The notes beneath the pieces are model-generated. The model saw nothing but the letters and a program-made list of their open reading frames with translations. It was not told where the DNA came from and did not search any database. The translations under genes and the position numbers were made by a program. This document shows, in pieces, positions 52,643 through 61,371 of a DNA stretch of 64,000 nucleotides. Source of the stretch: Sulfitobacter alexandrii (lineage in GTDB: Bacteria > Pseudomonadota > Alphaproteobacteria > Rhodobacterales > Rhodobacteraceae); contig NZ_CP018077.1 in the NCBI RefSeq assembly GCF_001886735.1, forward strand, positions 1 to 64,000, given 5' to 3'. Every line of letters begins with the position of its first letter. The stretch's first letter is position 1.

Positions 52643-53581
52643 TTATCCAAGCGTTGGGTTCAGGGCGTCGCGCATCCAGTCACCGACGAGGTTTACCGTC
52701 AGCACCAGCAGCGCAAGGGCGGCGCCGGGAAAGATGGTGATCCACCAGGCACCGGAGAACAGGAAGTTCGTGCCGTCGTTGATGAGCGTCCCGAGCGAGG
52801 GGCGCGTGGGCGGCACACCGACGCCGAGAAAGCTCAGCGTCGCCTCGGTCAGGATCGCGCCCGACAGGCTCAACGTCGCGATAACCAGGATCGGCCCCAT
52901 GACGTTGGGCAGGATGTGGCGGAACATGATCGACATCTGCCCGATCCCGATCAGCCGCGCGGCCAGAACGTATTCCTGCCCCTTCTCGACCATCGTCGAT
53001 GCCCGCACGGCGCGGGCGAATTGCACCCAGCTGGACAGGCCGATGGACAACACGAGCACGAGGATGGCGACGCTGTCGAGCGTGGAGGGTGGCGCCACCG
53101 CCCGCAGGATGCCGTTGATCAGCAGCGCGACGAGGATCGTGGGCAGCGCCAGCTGCACCTCGGCGACGCGCATGATCACGGAATCGATCAGCCCGCCCTT
53201 GTAGCCCGCGATCAGGCCGAGGGTGACACCGATAGACAGCGACAGCGCCACGCTGACCAGACCGATCATGATCGACATGCGGCTGCCGTAGAGGATGGTG
53301 GACAGGATGCCGCGCCCGATGGAATCGGTGCCCAGCACGAACCGCGGGTCGCCGCCGTCCTCCCACACGGGGGGCAGCATGGAATCGAAGATGTCGATGC
53401 TGCCCATGTCGTAGGGGTCATGCGGCGCGATGACCGAGGCGCCGATCGAGGCAAGGATCATCAGCAGGGCGACAGCGGCCGCCACGACAGTCACCGGAGA
53501 TGCCAGAAAGCTGAGGGCGATTTCGCTGCGGCGGATGCGCTGCCACCGGGACGGGACGGCTTTGATGATGCGATCAGGCAT
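52643..53581 (-). CDS. Dipeptide-type ABC permease (DppC-like)
   Basis: A 312-residue permease. It has the DppC N-terminal cytoplasmic tail, GTDSIGRGILSTILYGSRMS, and the loop AARLIGIGQMSIMFRHILPNVMGP. Start 53581 lies 7 bases after GAAGGGG and inside the end of dppB; an ATG two codons upstream is an alternative. Together with the DppB-like protein it forms the peptide channel. Confidence 0.92.
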   Translation of the reverse strand: MPDRIIKAVPSRWQRIRRSEIALSFLASPVTVVAAAVALLMILASIGASVIAPHDPYDMGSIDIFDSMLPPVWEDGGDPRFVLGTDSIGRGILSTILYGSRMSIMIGLVSVALSLSIGVTLGLIAGYKGGLIDSVIMRVAEVQLALPTILVALLINGILRAVAPPSTLDSVAILVLVLSIGLSSWVQFARAVRASTMVEKGQEYVLAARLIGIGQMSIMFRHILPNVMGPILVIATLSLSGAILTEATLSFLGVGVPPTRPSLGTLINDGTNFLFSGAWWITIFPGAALALLVLTVNLVGDWMRDALNPTLG

Positions 53582-54569
53582 GGGCATTCCCCTTCAGGGC
53601 GTTGGTCCGCAGGCGCGGATCGATCGCGTAATACGTCAGATCGGTGATGAGATTGATGACCACGAAGAAGAAGGCGATCATGATCAGGTAGGCGGACATC
53701 ACGGGGATATCGACCTGCTGTATCGACTGCAGGAACAACCGCCCCATGCCCGGCCATTGAAATACCGTCTCGGTGATGATCGCGAAGGCGATGACGCCGC
53801 CCAGCTGCAGGCCGATCACGGTGACCACCGGCATCAGCGTATTCTTCAGTGCATGGCGAAAGTTGACCGTCCTCTTGCCCAGACCGCGGGCGCGGGCGAA
53901 CTTGATGTAGTCGGTACGCATGACATCCAGCATCTCGGCCCGCACCAGCCGCAGGATCAGCGTGGTCTGGAACAGCGCGAGGGTGATCGAAGGCAGGATG
54001 AGCGATTGCAGGCCCGACGAGGTCAGGAAACCGGTGGTCCAGTAGCCGCCCAGCACGCTCACCGTCTCGCCGCGCCCGAACGACGGAAGCCAGCCGAGGA
54101 TGACGGAGAAGAGATAGATCAGCAGGATGCCGATCAGGAACGTGGGGATGGAGATCCCCACGAGGGAGACCGCCATCAGCAGCCGCGCGATGCGGCCGTT
54201 GCGGTTGAGCCCGGTGTAGACCCCCAGCGGGATGCCGATCACGATGGACAACAACACCGAAAGACCGGCCAGTTCGAAGGTCGCGGGCAGCCGCTCGGCG
54301 ATCAATGCGCCGACAGGGCGCTTGTGAAAGTAGGAGACGCCGAAGTCGCCCTGCACGGCGCCGCTGATGTAGCGCCAGAACTGTTCGATGACCGGGTCGT
54401 TCAGACCCATCATGTCGCGCAGGCGTTCGATCTCGGCCTGCGACGCGTCTTCGGTGATCATCTGGCGGATCGGGTCCCCCACGAAACCGAAGAGGGAGAA
54501 TGCAACGGCCGCAACAAGGAACATGACAAGAAGGGACTGGGCCAGCCGGCCCGAAACAAAACGGAACAT
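53574..54569 (-). CDS. Dipeptide-type ABC permease (DppB-like)
   Basis: A 331-residue permease with the DppB N-terminal helix, LNDPVIEQFWRYISGAVQGDFGVS and the loop ARARGLGKRTVNFRHALKNTLMPVVTVIGLQLG. It starts just after a strong hairpin that follows the binding-protein gene and overlaps dppC. Confidence 0.93.
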   Translation of the reverse strand: MFRFVSGRLAQSLLVMFLVAAVAFSLFGFVGDPIRQMITEDASQAEIERLRDMMGLNDPVIEQFWRYISGAVQGDFGVSYFHKRPVGALIAERLPATFELAGLSVLLSIVIGIPLGVYTGLNRNGRIARLLMAVSLVGISIPTFLIGILLIYLFSVILGWLPSFGRGETVSVLGGYWTTGFLTSSGLQSLILPSITLALFQTTLILRLVRAEMLDVMRTDYIKFARARGLGKRTVNFRHALKNTLMPVVTVIGLQLGGVIAFAIITETVFQWPGMGRLFLQSIQQVDIPVMSAYLIMIAFFFVVINLITDLTYYAIDPRLRTNALKGNAHA

Positions 54570-54592
54570 TCGTGCCTCTCGGGGTTGGAGGG

Positions 54593-54622
54593 AGCCGGGG
54601 CCCGGATCAGGGGGCCCCGGCT
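54593..54622 (-). other. 11-bp perfect hairpin after dipeptide-type binding-protein gene
   Basis: AGCCGGGGCCC (54593-54603) and GGGCCCCGGCT (54612-54622) form a perfect stem with an 8-base loop between the binding-protein stop and the dppB-like start. There is no T-run. It is the third of four such elements in the window. Confidence 0.7.
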
Positions 54623-54659
54623 GCGGACGGCGGGGAGAGGTGCCGCCCGGGGAGGAAGG

Positions 54660-56255
54660 TCAGCGCGTGATGCGGGCCGTCTTGTACTGGAAGTAGTCGT
54701 CTGGCCGCTGGACCACTTCGACACCCTTGCGCACGCCCCAGACCACCGCCTGCTGGTGCAGCGGGAGATAGAACACCTCGTCGTGGACGATCTGGTAGGC
54801 TTCCTGGATCAGGGCGTCACGCTTGACCTGGTCGGTTTCGCTTTCCACCGCGGCGACGATCTCGTCGATGCGGTCGTTGGCGAAGTCGCCGTTGTTGATG
54901 CGGCCGCGTCCGGATTCCTCGTCCCAGCTGCCCATCAGGTTGAACAGGACCGAGTAGCTGTCGAGCCCGCCGGGCGTCCAGCCCATCATGTACATCGCGA
55001 ATTCCTGCACGGGCCGGCCCACGACCTTCCAGTACTGGGTGACGTTCATGGTCCGAAGTTCGACGTCGATGCCCACCCGCGCCAGCATGGAGGTGACGGC
55101 CTGGCAGATGCGTTCATCGTTCACGTATCTGTTGTTGGTGCATACCAGCGCGGTCTTGAACCCGTCCGGGTATCCCGCCTCCGCCAGCAGCTTGCGCGAC
55201 GCCTCGGGGTCGTAGGGATAGCGCTCCATCTTGCCCGCCGGCGCGAACAGCAGCGGCGAGATCAGGGTCGCCGCGGGTTCGGACAGGCCGTTCATGATCT
55301 TTTCCTGAATGCCGTCGATGTCGATGGCCTGGTAGATCGCCTTGCGCACCCGCTTGTCCTTGAAGGGGTTGCCTTCGGGTTCAGTCTGCAAGGCGTCGTC
55401 GCGGCGTTGATCCATCCCCAGCATGATCGTGCGCAGCTCGGGCTGGATCAGCACCTCGGTCTCCTCTCCCGCCTGCAAACGGTCGATGTCCTGCAGGGGA
55501 ACCGGGAACATCATGTCGATCTCGCCCGACAGCAGCGCCGCGACACGGGTGCCGTCCTGCGTGATCGGCAGATAGACCACCTGGTCCAGGTTGTGCGTGA
55601 TCTCGTCCCAGTAGTTCTCGTAGGGTTCGAAAACCGTCCGGGTCTCCGGCACGCGCTCCACGACGGTGAAGGGACCGGTACCGTTGGACTGCTGCCCGGC
55701 GAAGCTTTCGATGTTCTCCACCGTGTTGGAGGGGACCGTGGCGTCATTCTCCTCGGACCATTCCTTGTCCATCATGTAGATGGAGGTCCAGCTTTCCGGC
55801 AGGATCGGATAGGGCACCTTGGTCACGAACTCGATGGTCAGATCGTCGATCTTGTTCATCTCCTCGATCATCGCCACCCGGTCGCGCAGGAACGAGTACT
55901 TGTTGCCGACGCGCTCCATCGAAAAGATCACGTCGTCCGCGTTGAAGGTGTTGCCGTTGTGAAACGTCACGCCGTCGCGCAGCTTGAACCGCCATGTGGT
56001 GGGGTTCACCACTTCCCAGCTTTCGGCCAGCACCGGTTCGAGCTGCATGTCGGCGTCCCTTCCGACCAGCGGTTCATAGACGTTGCCAAGGATCGAAAGC
56101 GGCAGCGCGCCGGTGGTGCCGTGCGGGTCAAGATTGGATATGGCAGCCTGCGACGACCAGCGCAGGACGTTGTCCTGTGCCGTGGCGGGCCCTGCGACGG
56201 CCAGCGCTGCGATCCCCGCCAGGGCAGATGCCGTGAGACAATGAATGGGTTTCAT
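54660..56255 (-). CDS. Dipeptide/oligopeptide ABC substrate-binding protein (DppA-like)
   Basis: A 531-residue family 5 binding protein of normal size. Signal peptide about residues 1-26 (ending AVAGPATA). Landmarks include LRDGVTFHNGNTFNADDVIFS and VRKAIYQAIDIDGI. It delivers a peptide, or a compound such as an opine or hippurate-like conjugate, to the Dpp-type permeases. The M20 hydrolase gene directly upstream suggests the cargo is an N-acyl amino acid or peptide. Confidence 0.92.
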   Translation of the reverse strand: MKPIHCLTASALAGIAALAVAGPATAQDNVLRWSSQAAISNLDPHGTTGALPLSILGNVYEPLVGRDADMQLEPVLAESWEVVNPTTWRFKLRDGVTFHNGNTFNADDVIFSMERVGNKYSFLRDRVAMIEEMNKIDDLTIEFVTKVPYPILPESWTSIYMMDKEWSEENDATVPSNTVENIESFAGQQSNGTGPFTVVERVPETRTVFEPYENYWDEITHNLDQVVYLPITQDGTRVAALLSGEIDMMFPVPLQDIDRLQAGEETEVLIQPELRTIMLGMDQRRDDALQTEPEGNPFKDKRVRKAIYQAIDIDGIQEKIMNGLSEPAATLISPLLFAPAGKMERYPYDPEASRKLLAEAGYPDGFKTALVCTNNRYVNDERICQAVTSMLARVGIDVELRTMNVTQYWKVVGRPVQEFAMYMMGWTPGGLDSYSVLFNLMGSWDEESGRGRINNGDFANDRIDEIVAAVESETDQVKRDALIQEAYQIVHDEVFYLPLHQQAVVWGVRKGVEVVQRPDDYFQYKTARITR

Positions 56256-56278
56256 GCGTTTCTCCCGTTGGTTGGCGC

Positions 56279-57451
56279 TCAGGTGTCCTGGCGCAATTGA
56301 TCCTCGACCAGCGCCGCAAAGTAGGAGGCCCCGATCGGGAGGATTTCGTCGTTGAAGTCGTACGAGGGGTGATGAAGACCCGGATCCTGATCGGTCTTTC
56401 CGGCGCCGATATGGACATAGGCCCCGGGCAGCACCGCCAGCATGTCGGCAAAGTCCTCACCCCCCGCCGTGGGCGGGTTGTCCCGCTGGACCGCCTCGCT
56501 CCCGACGATCCCGGACAGCACGCGGTCGGCGGTCTCCGCTTCGGTGACCGTGTTGACCGTCGGTGCGCAACCCATCCGGTAGTCGAGATCGATCTCGACG
56601 CCATAAACGGCCTCCATACCCCGGACGACCTCGTGAACGCGCCGCTTGATGGTCTGGCGGACATCCTCGCTGAAGGTGCGGATGGTCGCGGCAAGCTCCG
56701 CGGTGGGGGGCACCACGTTGACCGCGGTCCCTGCATGGAACTGCGTGACGTTGACCAGCGCGGTTTCCACCGGGTCGATATTCTTGGTGACCACGTGCTG
56801 GAAGGCGGTGTGCAACTGCACCCCGACCGAAATCGGGTCGTTGCCCGCATGGGGCCGTGCGCCGTGGCATCCCTTCCCCTTGATCAGGATACGCATCCCG
56901 TCCACCGCCGCCATCACCGGGCCCGACCGCACGGCGACCGTCCCCTTGGGAAGGGTCGGCGTATTATGCACGGCCCATACGGTATCGCATGGAAACTTCT
57001 CGAACAGTCCGTCGGCGATCATCGCCTTGCCACCCGATCCGCGTTCTTCGGCGGGTTGAAAGATGAACACTACCGTGCCCGAGAAATTGCGCGTTTCGGC
57101 CAGATACCGTGCCGCCCCCAGTAGCATCGTCGTATGGCCGTCATGGCCGCAGGCATGCATCACGCCGTCCTTGGTGGATTTGTAGGGCAATTCGGATTGC
57201 TCCTGCATCGGCAACGCATCCATGTCGGCGCGCAATCCGATGGCACCCGGCCCGTTGCCCTGCCGCAGCACGCCCACCACGCCGGTCTTGCCGAAACCGC
57301 GATGAACTTCGATACCCCAACTCTCGAGCAGGGATGCAACGCGGTCGGAGGTGCGTTCTTCCTCGTAGTTCAATTCCGGATTCGCATGAAAGTCGCGACG
57401 CCACGCCGTCATGTCGGCATGAAAGTCCGAGATCATCGGTATAATGGACAT
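56279..57451 (-). CDS. M20-family amidohydrolase (hippurate hydrolase/N-acyl-amino-acid hydrolase)
   Basis: A 390-residue M20D metallopeptidase. The metal site begins with ACGHDGHTTMLLG, the catalytic Glu pair lies in QPAEERGSGG, and the C terminus has GGEDFADML. The dimerisation domain with KGKGCHGARPHAGNDPI lies between. It would cleave an N-acyl amino acid or amide in the cytoplasm after uptake by the coupled Dpp-type importer. First gene of that operon; upstream is a 232-base divergent region. Confidence 0.92.
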   Translation of the reverse strand: MSIIPMISDFHADMTAWRRDFHANPELNYEEERTSDRVASLLESWGIEVHRGFGKTGVVGVLRQGNGPGAIGLRADMDALPMQEQSELPYKSTKDGVMHACGHDGHTTMLLGAARYLAETRNFSGTVVFIFQPAEERGSGGKAMIADGLFEKFPCDTVWAVHNTPTLPKGTVAVRSGPVMAAVDGMRILIKGKGCHGARPHAGNDPISVGVQLHTAFQHVVTKNIDPVETALVNVTQFHAGTAVNVVPPTAELAATIRTFSEDVRQTIKRRVHEVVRGMEAVYGVEIDLDYRMGCAPTVNTVTEAETADRVLSGIVGSEAVQRDNPPTAGGEDFADMLAVLPGAYVHIGAGKTDQDPGLHHPSYDFNDEILPIGASYFAALVEDQLRQDT

Positions 57452-57545
57452 TACTGGCCAGAACTCCCTGTTAAGTTAGGTCTACATCACTCAACAGGAG
57501 CGTAGAGGCCTTGGACTGCGAGAAAAAATACCGATTGATGACCAA

Positions 57546-57599
57546 TTCATAACTATTGCTCATGACTTTTCAGGTACTTCCGGCAGCTTTTCATAACTA
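57546..57599. repeat. Direct repeats TTCATAACTA in divergent promoter region
   Basis: TTCATAACTA occurs at 57546-57555 and 57590-57599, 44 bases apart (about four helical turns), with a related CTCATGACTT at 57559-57568 between them. They lie in the AT-richer gap between the M20 and alpha/beta hydrolase genes. Regularly phased repeats suggest binding sites for one regulator; the identity is not evident. Confidence 0.45.
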
Positions 57600-57683
57600 C
57601 AGGTTTTGAGTTTCGAACCCGGTTTCATTTGTCGCCGCCGGGGGCGGCGCAGCAGGATGGGGCACACATTCGAAAGGACAGCC

Positions 57684-58493
57684 ATGCCCATCGATCCGAC
57701 ATCCATGCCGGATATTCCGCCGCCTCCGGGGACGAGAATTCTCCCCGACATTCCCTTCGGGACGCACGAAAGGCAGAAGCTCGATCTGTACCTGCCGGAC
57801 GCACCGATCCGGGGTGTCGTGGCCTATATCCACGGGGGAAGCTGGGCCCGGCGGGACCGCAAGATCGTGCGCGCGTGGTACATGCTCGAGCGCGGCTACG
57901 CCGTCGCCAGCCTTGGATACCGGCTGTCGCAGCACGCGGTCTTTCCGGCGCAGGTGAGAGACGTGAACGCGGGCCTCGCCCTGCTGACACGGATCGCGCC
58001 CCAACACGGGATCGACATGAACGGGCTCGCCCTGCTGGGGCTGTCCGCGGGCGGGCACTTGGCCGCGCTGGCGGCGCTGGCCACGTCCGAGCCGGCATTC
58101 GGTCCACCGCCTCCCTGCCGGATCCGGGCGGTCGTCGACTACTATGGTCCGTCCAACCTGATCACGCTCTGCGCAGGCCGGGACAGCCTTCTGTCAGCAC
58201 CGGTGACGCAACTGCTGGGCCAGACCGTCTTCTCGGCGCCGCAGGCCGCGTGGCGCGCCAGTCCGGTAGCCTACTGCAACGGTGACAGCCCGCCGTTCCT
58301 GCTGATCCATGGCGAAGCCGATACGGTCGTTCCGATCACCGAAAGCTACAACCTGCAGGCCCAGCTGGAGGCGGCGGGCGGCGTGGCGCGGATGATCCAC
58401 GTTCCCGATGGCGGCCATGCGACCCCCAACATGCACACGCCCGAGATCAACGCGCAGATCGCGGATTTCATCGACGCCCACCTCGCGGGCTGA
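57684..58493 (+). CDS. Alpha/beta hydrolase (acetyl-esterase/kynurenine formamidase-like)
   Basis: A 269-residue alpha/beta hydrolase. It has the HGGSW oxyanion motif, the nucleophile elbow GLSAGG, an Asp in HGEADTVVP and a His in PDGGHATPN. The pattern suits BD-FAE/acetylesterase or kynurenine-formamidase-like enzymes. I start at 57684 after AAAGGA; an earlier in-frame start at 57606 is possible but lies in the promoter region. It is transcribed alone and is convergent with the next importer operon. Confidence 0.88.
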   Translation: MPIDPTSMPDIPPPPGTRILPDIPFGTHERQKLDLYLPDAPIRGVVAYIHGGSWARRDRKIVRAWYMLERGYAVASLGYRLSQHAVFPAQVRDVNAGLALLTRIAPQHGIDMNGLALLGLSAGGHLAALAALATSEPAFGPPPPCRIRAVVDYYGPSNLITLCAGRDSLLSAPVTQLLGQTVFSAPQAAWRASPVAYCNGDSPPFLLIHGEADTVVPITESYNLQAQLEAAGGVARMIHVPDGGHATPNMHTPEINAQIADFIDAHLAG

Positions 58494-58501
58494 CAGCGCG
58501 C

Positions 58502-59356
58502 CTAGTCGCGGCGGCGTTGCAGCAGCAGCGATGCCAGCCCCAGAAGCGCCGACACCACGATCAGCAAGAGCGACACGGCGTTCAGCACCGGCGTGGACCC
58601 CAGCTTGAGACGGTCGAACATCGTGATGGTCAGCGGTGCGTCGGACCCCACCAGCATCAGCGTGGTGTTGAAGTTCTCGAAACTCATCAGCACCGCCACC
58701 ACCGCCGCGGCACCCATCGCGGGATAAAGGAACGGCAGCGTGATCGCCCGCACCGCCCCCCACCGGGTGGCACCGAGGTTCAGCGCCGCTTCCTCCAGCG
58801 CCGGATCGAACTTCTGCAACCGGGCAGAGATGACCAGCGTGGCGAAGGTCGTGATGAAGGAAAACTGTCCCAGCACGACAAGGATCAGACCGGGCCGCAA
58901 CCCGTCGAACCACAGACCCGTCGCATCTTCCAGGGTGTTCGCCACCGACGAGGAAAAGACAAGAATCGAAATGCCGAGGATGATGCCGGGGATGATCAGC
59001 GGCAACAGCATCAGGATGTAGAGAAAGCCCTTGCCCGGAAAATCATGACGGACGAACAGGAACGCGTTGCAGGTGCCCACCGCGACCGACAAAAGCGATA
59101 CCCAGAAGGCCACGATGCCGGACGTCACGATGGAGCGCAGGATCGGCCTTTCGTGGAACACCCCGATGAAGGGGGCCTCATCACCAAAGAACCAGGCCCA
59201 GGTGAACCCCTCCCACGGGAGCGACGGAAACACCGAGTCGTTGAAGGCAAAGACGCAGACTGTGACCAGCGGCAGCGCCAGGAACAGAAAGAAAAGCGCG
59301 ACATAGGCCCGGTATGTCCACTTGAACGCGCCGCTCTGGGGGATGCCGGTGATCAT
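58502..59356 (-). CDS. ABC transporter permease, PotC type (second polyamine-type system)
   Basis: A 284-residue permease with six membrane segments and the loop EEAALNLGATRWGAVRAITLPFLYP. MSFENFNTTLMLVG is the PotC-like region. The start at 59356 overlaps the partner gene by ATGA. Last gene of the operon. Confidence 0.92.
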   Translation of the reverse strand: MITGIPQSGAFKWTYRAYVALFFLFLALPLVTVCVFAFNDSVFPSLPWEGFTWAWFFGDEAPFIGVFHERPILRSIVTSGIVAFWVSLLSVAVGTCNAFLFVRHDFPGKGFLYILMLLPLIIPGIILGISILVFSSSVANTLEDATGLWFDGLRPGLILVVLGQFSFITTFATLVISARLQKFDPALEEAALNLGATRWGAVRAITLPFLYPAMGAAAVVAVLMSFENFNTTLMLVGSDAPLTITMFDRLKLGSTPVLNAVSLLLIVVSALLGLASLLLQRRRD

Positions 59357-60216
59357 GCCTGCCCCATCGTCTTGCCCAGCGATTGCCGGGTCAGTTTCAG
59401 CCCCGCGAACACGATGACCGAGGACAGGGCCAGCAGCAGGAAGCCGAAGGCCGATCCCAGCTCCCAGTTGAAGCGGGTGATGAACTGGCTGTAGATCAGC
59501 CCAGTGAACCACAGGCTGTCCTTGCCACCCAAGAGGATCGGGGTCAGGTAATTGCCGAGCGACAGCATGAATACGACGATGCAGCCCGACACGATGCCCG
59601 GCATGGCATGGGGAATGACGATCTCGCGCAGGATTGCGAAACCGCTGGCGCCCAGGTCATAGCTCGCCTCGATCAGGCTGTCGTCAAGGCTGTCCAGCGT
59701 CGTGACCAGTGGCACCACCATGAACAGCATCGACGTATAGACCAGCCCCACCATGATCGCGGCGTCATTGTACAGCATCTCGACCGGGGCATCGGCCAGC
59801 CCCACGTATTGCAGCAGGTTCGAAAAGATGCCCGTCTCGCGCAGGAGGATCATCCAGCCGAATGTGCGCACCAGCTCGCTGACCCAGAACGGGATCAGGC
59901 ACATCAGGAACAGCGTCGTCTTGCTGCGCCCGCGCGTCAGCTTGGCAATGTAATAGGCGATGGGAAAGCCGATCAGCAGCGTCAGCACCGTGGCCGCGAT
60001 GGACATATAGGCGGTGCGCGCGAAAGTGTTCCAGTAAAGCGGCTCGTTGAAGAACACCGCGTAGTTGGCAAAGCTGGTTTCATATTCACGCACGCCGACC
60101 TTTTCGCGCAGCGATACGATGAACATCCCCACATGCGGCAGGATGATGAGTGTCACCAGCCACAGCATCAGCGGCGCCAGCAAAAGATAGAATGTCAGCT
60201 TCGACCGGTCAGCCAC
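59353..60216 (-). CDS. ABC transporter permease, PotB type (second polyamine-type system)
   Basis: A 287-residue permease with the loop IEASYDLGASGFAILREIVIPHAMPG and the PotB-like FPIAYYIAKLTRGRSK stretch. It overlaps the ATPase gene by eight bases. Pairs with the PotC-type protein. Confidence 0.92.
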   Translation of the reverse strand: MADRSKLTFYLLLAPLMLWLVTLIILPHVGMFIVSLREKVGVREYETSFANYAVFFNEPLYWNTFARTAYMSIAATVLTLLIGFPIAYYIAKLTRGRSKTTLFLMCLIPFWVSELVRTFGWMILLRETGIFSNLLQYVGLADAPVEMLYNDAAIMVGLVYTSMLFMVVPLVTTLDSLDDSLIEASYDLGASGFAILREIVIPHAMPGIVSGCIVVFMLSLGNYLTPILLGGKDSLWFTGLIYSQFITRFNWELGSAFGFLLLALSSVIVFAGLKLTRQSLGKTMGQA

Positions 60217-61303
60217 GGGCGTAGACCCGCGTCTGGTCCGGGGCCCAGCGATAGTGCAGGGTGTCGCCCTGGTTCAGATCGCGGAACTCCCCGGTCTGCG
60301 GCAGCGCGACCGTGATCTCGGCCCCGCTTTGCGCGTCGCGCAAGAGCACATGGGAATTCGCGCCATTGAACAGCACGCTCTGCACCGTACCCGCGCCGGT
60401 GTTGCCGTCCGTGTCTCCACCCGTCCGCGACAGGCGCACGGCCTCGGGCCGGACAAAGACCTCGGCCCGATCGCCCCGCGCCAGCCCCTCTGCCGCCGCC
60501 ACGCCACGCAGGGGCTGGCCTGCCTCCGTTCGCAGTGTCAACAGGCCCGCGCCCGCGTCCTCGACCGTGGCGGCGATGCGGTTCGCCTCGCCCACGAACC
60601 CGGCGACAAAGGCGGTCTTCGGTTCGTAGTACAGCTCCTTCGCCGTGCCCACCTGTTCAAAGACACCGCGGTTCATCACCGCGATCTGGTCCGACATCAC
60701 CAGCGCCTCGGACTGGTCGTGGGTGATGTAGACAAACGTGGTGTTGAATTCCGACTGAAGCTGCTTGAGCTCGATCTTCATGTGTTCGCGCAGCTTGAGG
60801 TCCAGCGCGCCCAAGGGTTCGTCCAGCAGCAGAACATCCGGCTCCAGCACCATGCAGCGGGCGATGGCCACACGCTGTTTCTGGCCACCCGACAACGAAC
60901 TGACCGCCCGGTCCGCGACCCCGGCCAGCCCCACGCGTTCCAGAACGCGCTCCACCTGCTTCTTCACGTCCGTCTTGTTCACGCCGCGCTGGCGCAGGCC
61001 GAAACCGACGTTCGCGCCGATGTTCATCATCGGGAACAGGGCCAGGTGCTGAAACACCATCGACACGGGCCGCTTGTTCGGCGGCACGTCCACCACCGAC
61101 CGCCCCTTGATCAGCAGATCCCCGCTCGACGGTTTCTGGAACCCCGCGATCATCCGCAACAGGGTCGTCTTGCCACAGCCTGACGGACCGAGGATGGAAA
61201 AGAACTTGCCCTGCGGGACACTGAAACTGACGTGGTCGACCGCCTTGAAATCATCGAAACTCTTCGAGATGTCACGACATTCGAGGTCGGGTATTGCACT
61301 CAT
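60209..61303 (-). CDS. ABC transporter ATP-binding protein, PotA type (second system)
   Basis: A 364-residue ATPase: Walker A GPSGCGKTT, signature LSGGQKQRVAIARCM, Walker B VLLLDEPLGALD and a TOBE domain over the last 90 residues. The start at 61303 follows the terminator-like hairpin after the binding-protein gene and a GAAGG site. Energises the PotB/PotC-type pair. Confidence 0.92.
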   Translation of the reverse strand: MSAIPDLECRDISKSFDDFKAVDHVSFSVPQGKFFSILGPSGCGKTTLLRMIAGFQKPSSGDLLIKGRSVVDVPPNKRPVSMVFQHLALFPMMNIGANVGFGLRQRGVNKTDVKKQVERVLERVGLAGVADRAVSSLSGGQKQRVAIARCMVLEPDVLLLDEPLGALDLKLREHMKIELKQLQSEFNTTFVYITHDQSEALVMSDQIAVMNRGVFEQVGTAKELYYEPKTAFVAGFVGEANRIAATVEDAGAGLLTLRTEAGQPLRGVAAAEGLARGDRAEVFVRPEAVRLSRTGGDTDGNTGAGTVQSVLFNGANSHVLLRDAQSGAEITVALPQTGEFRDLNQGDTLHYRWAPDQTRVYARG

Positions 61304-61316
61304 GCGGGGGGCCTTC

Positions 61317-61351
61317 AAAAAAGTTCGGGAAGCGCGATGGCCGCGCTTCCC
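61317..61351 (-). terminator. Hairpin with T-run after second polyamine-type binding-protein gene
   Basis: GGGAAGCGCG (61327-61336) and CGCGCTTCCC (61342-61351) form a perfect 10-bp stem; on the minus strand four bases later comes a run of six T (61322-61317). It has the form of an intrinsic terminator but lies inside the operon, so it should attenuate transcription into the ATPase and permease genes. Confidence 0.78.
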
Positions 61352-61371
61352 TTCGATCATGCGTCGCGCGC

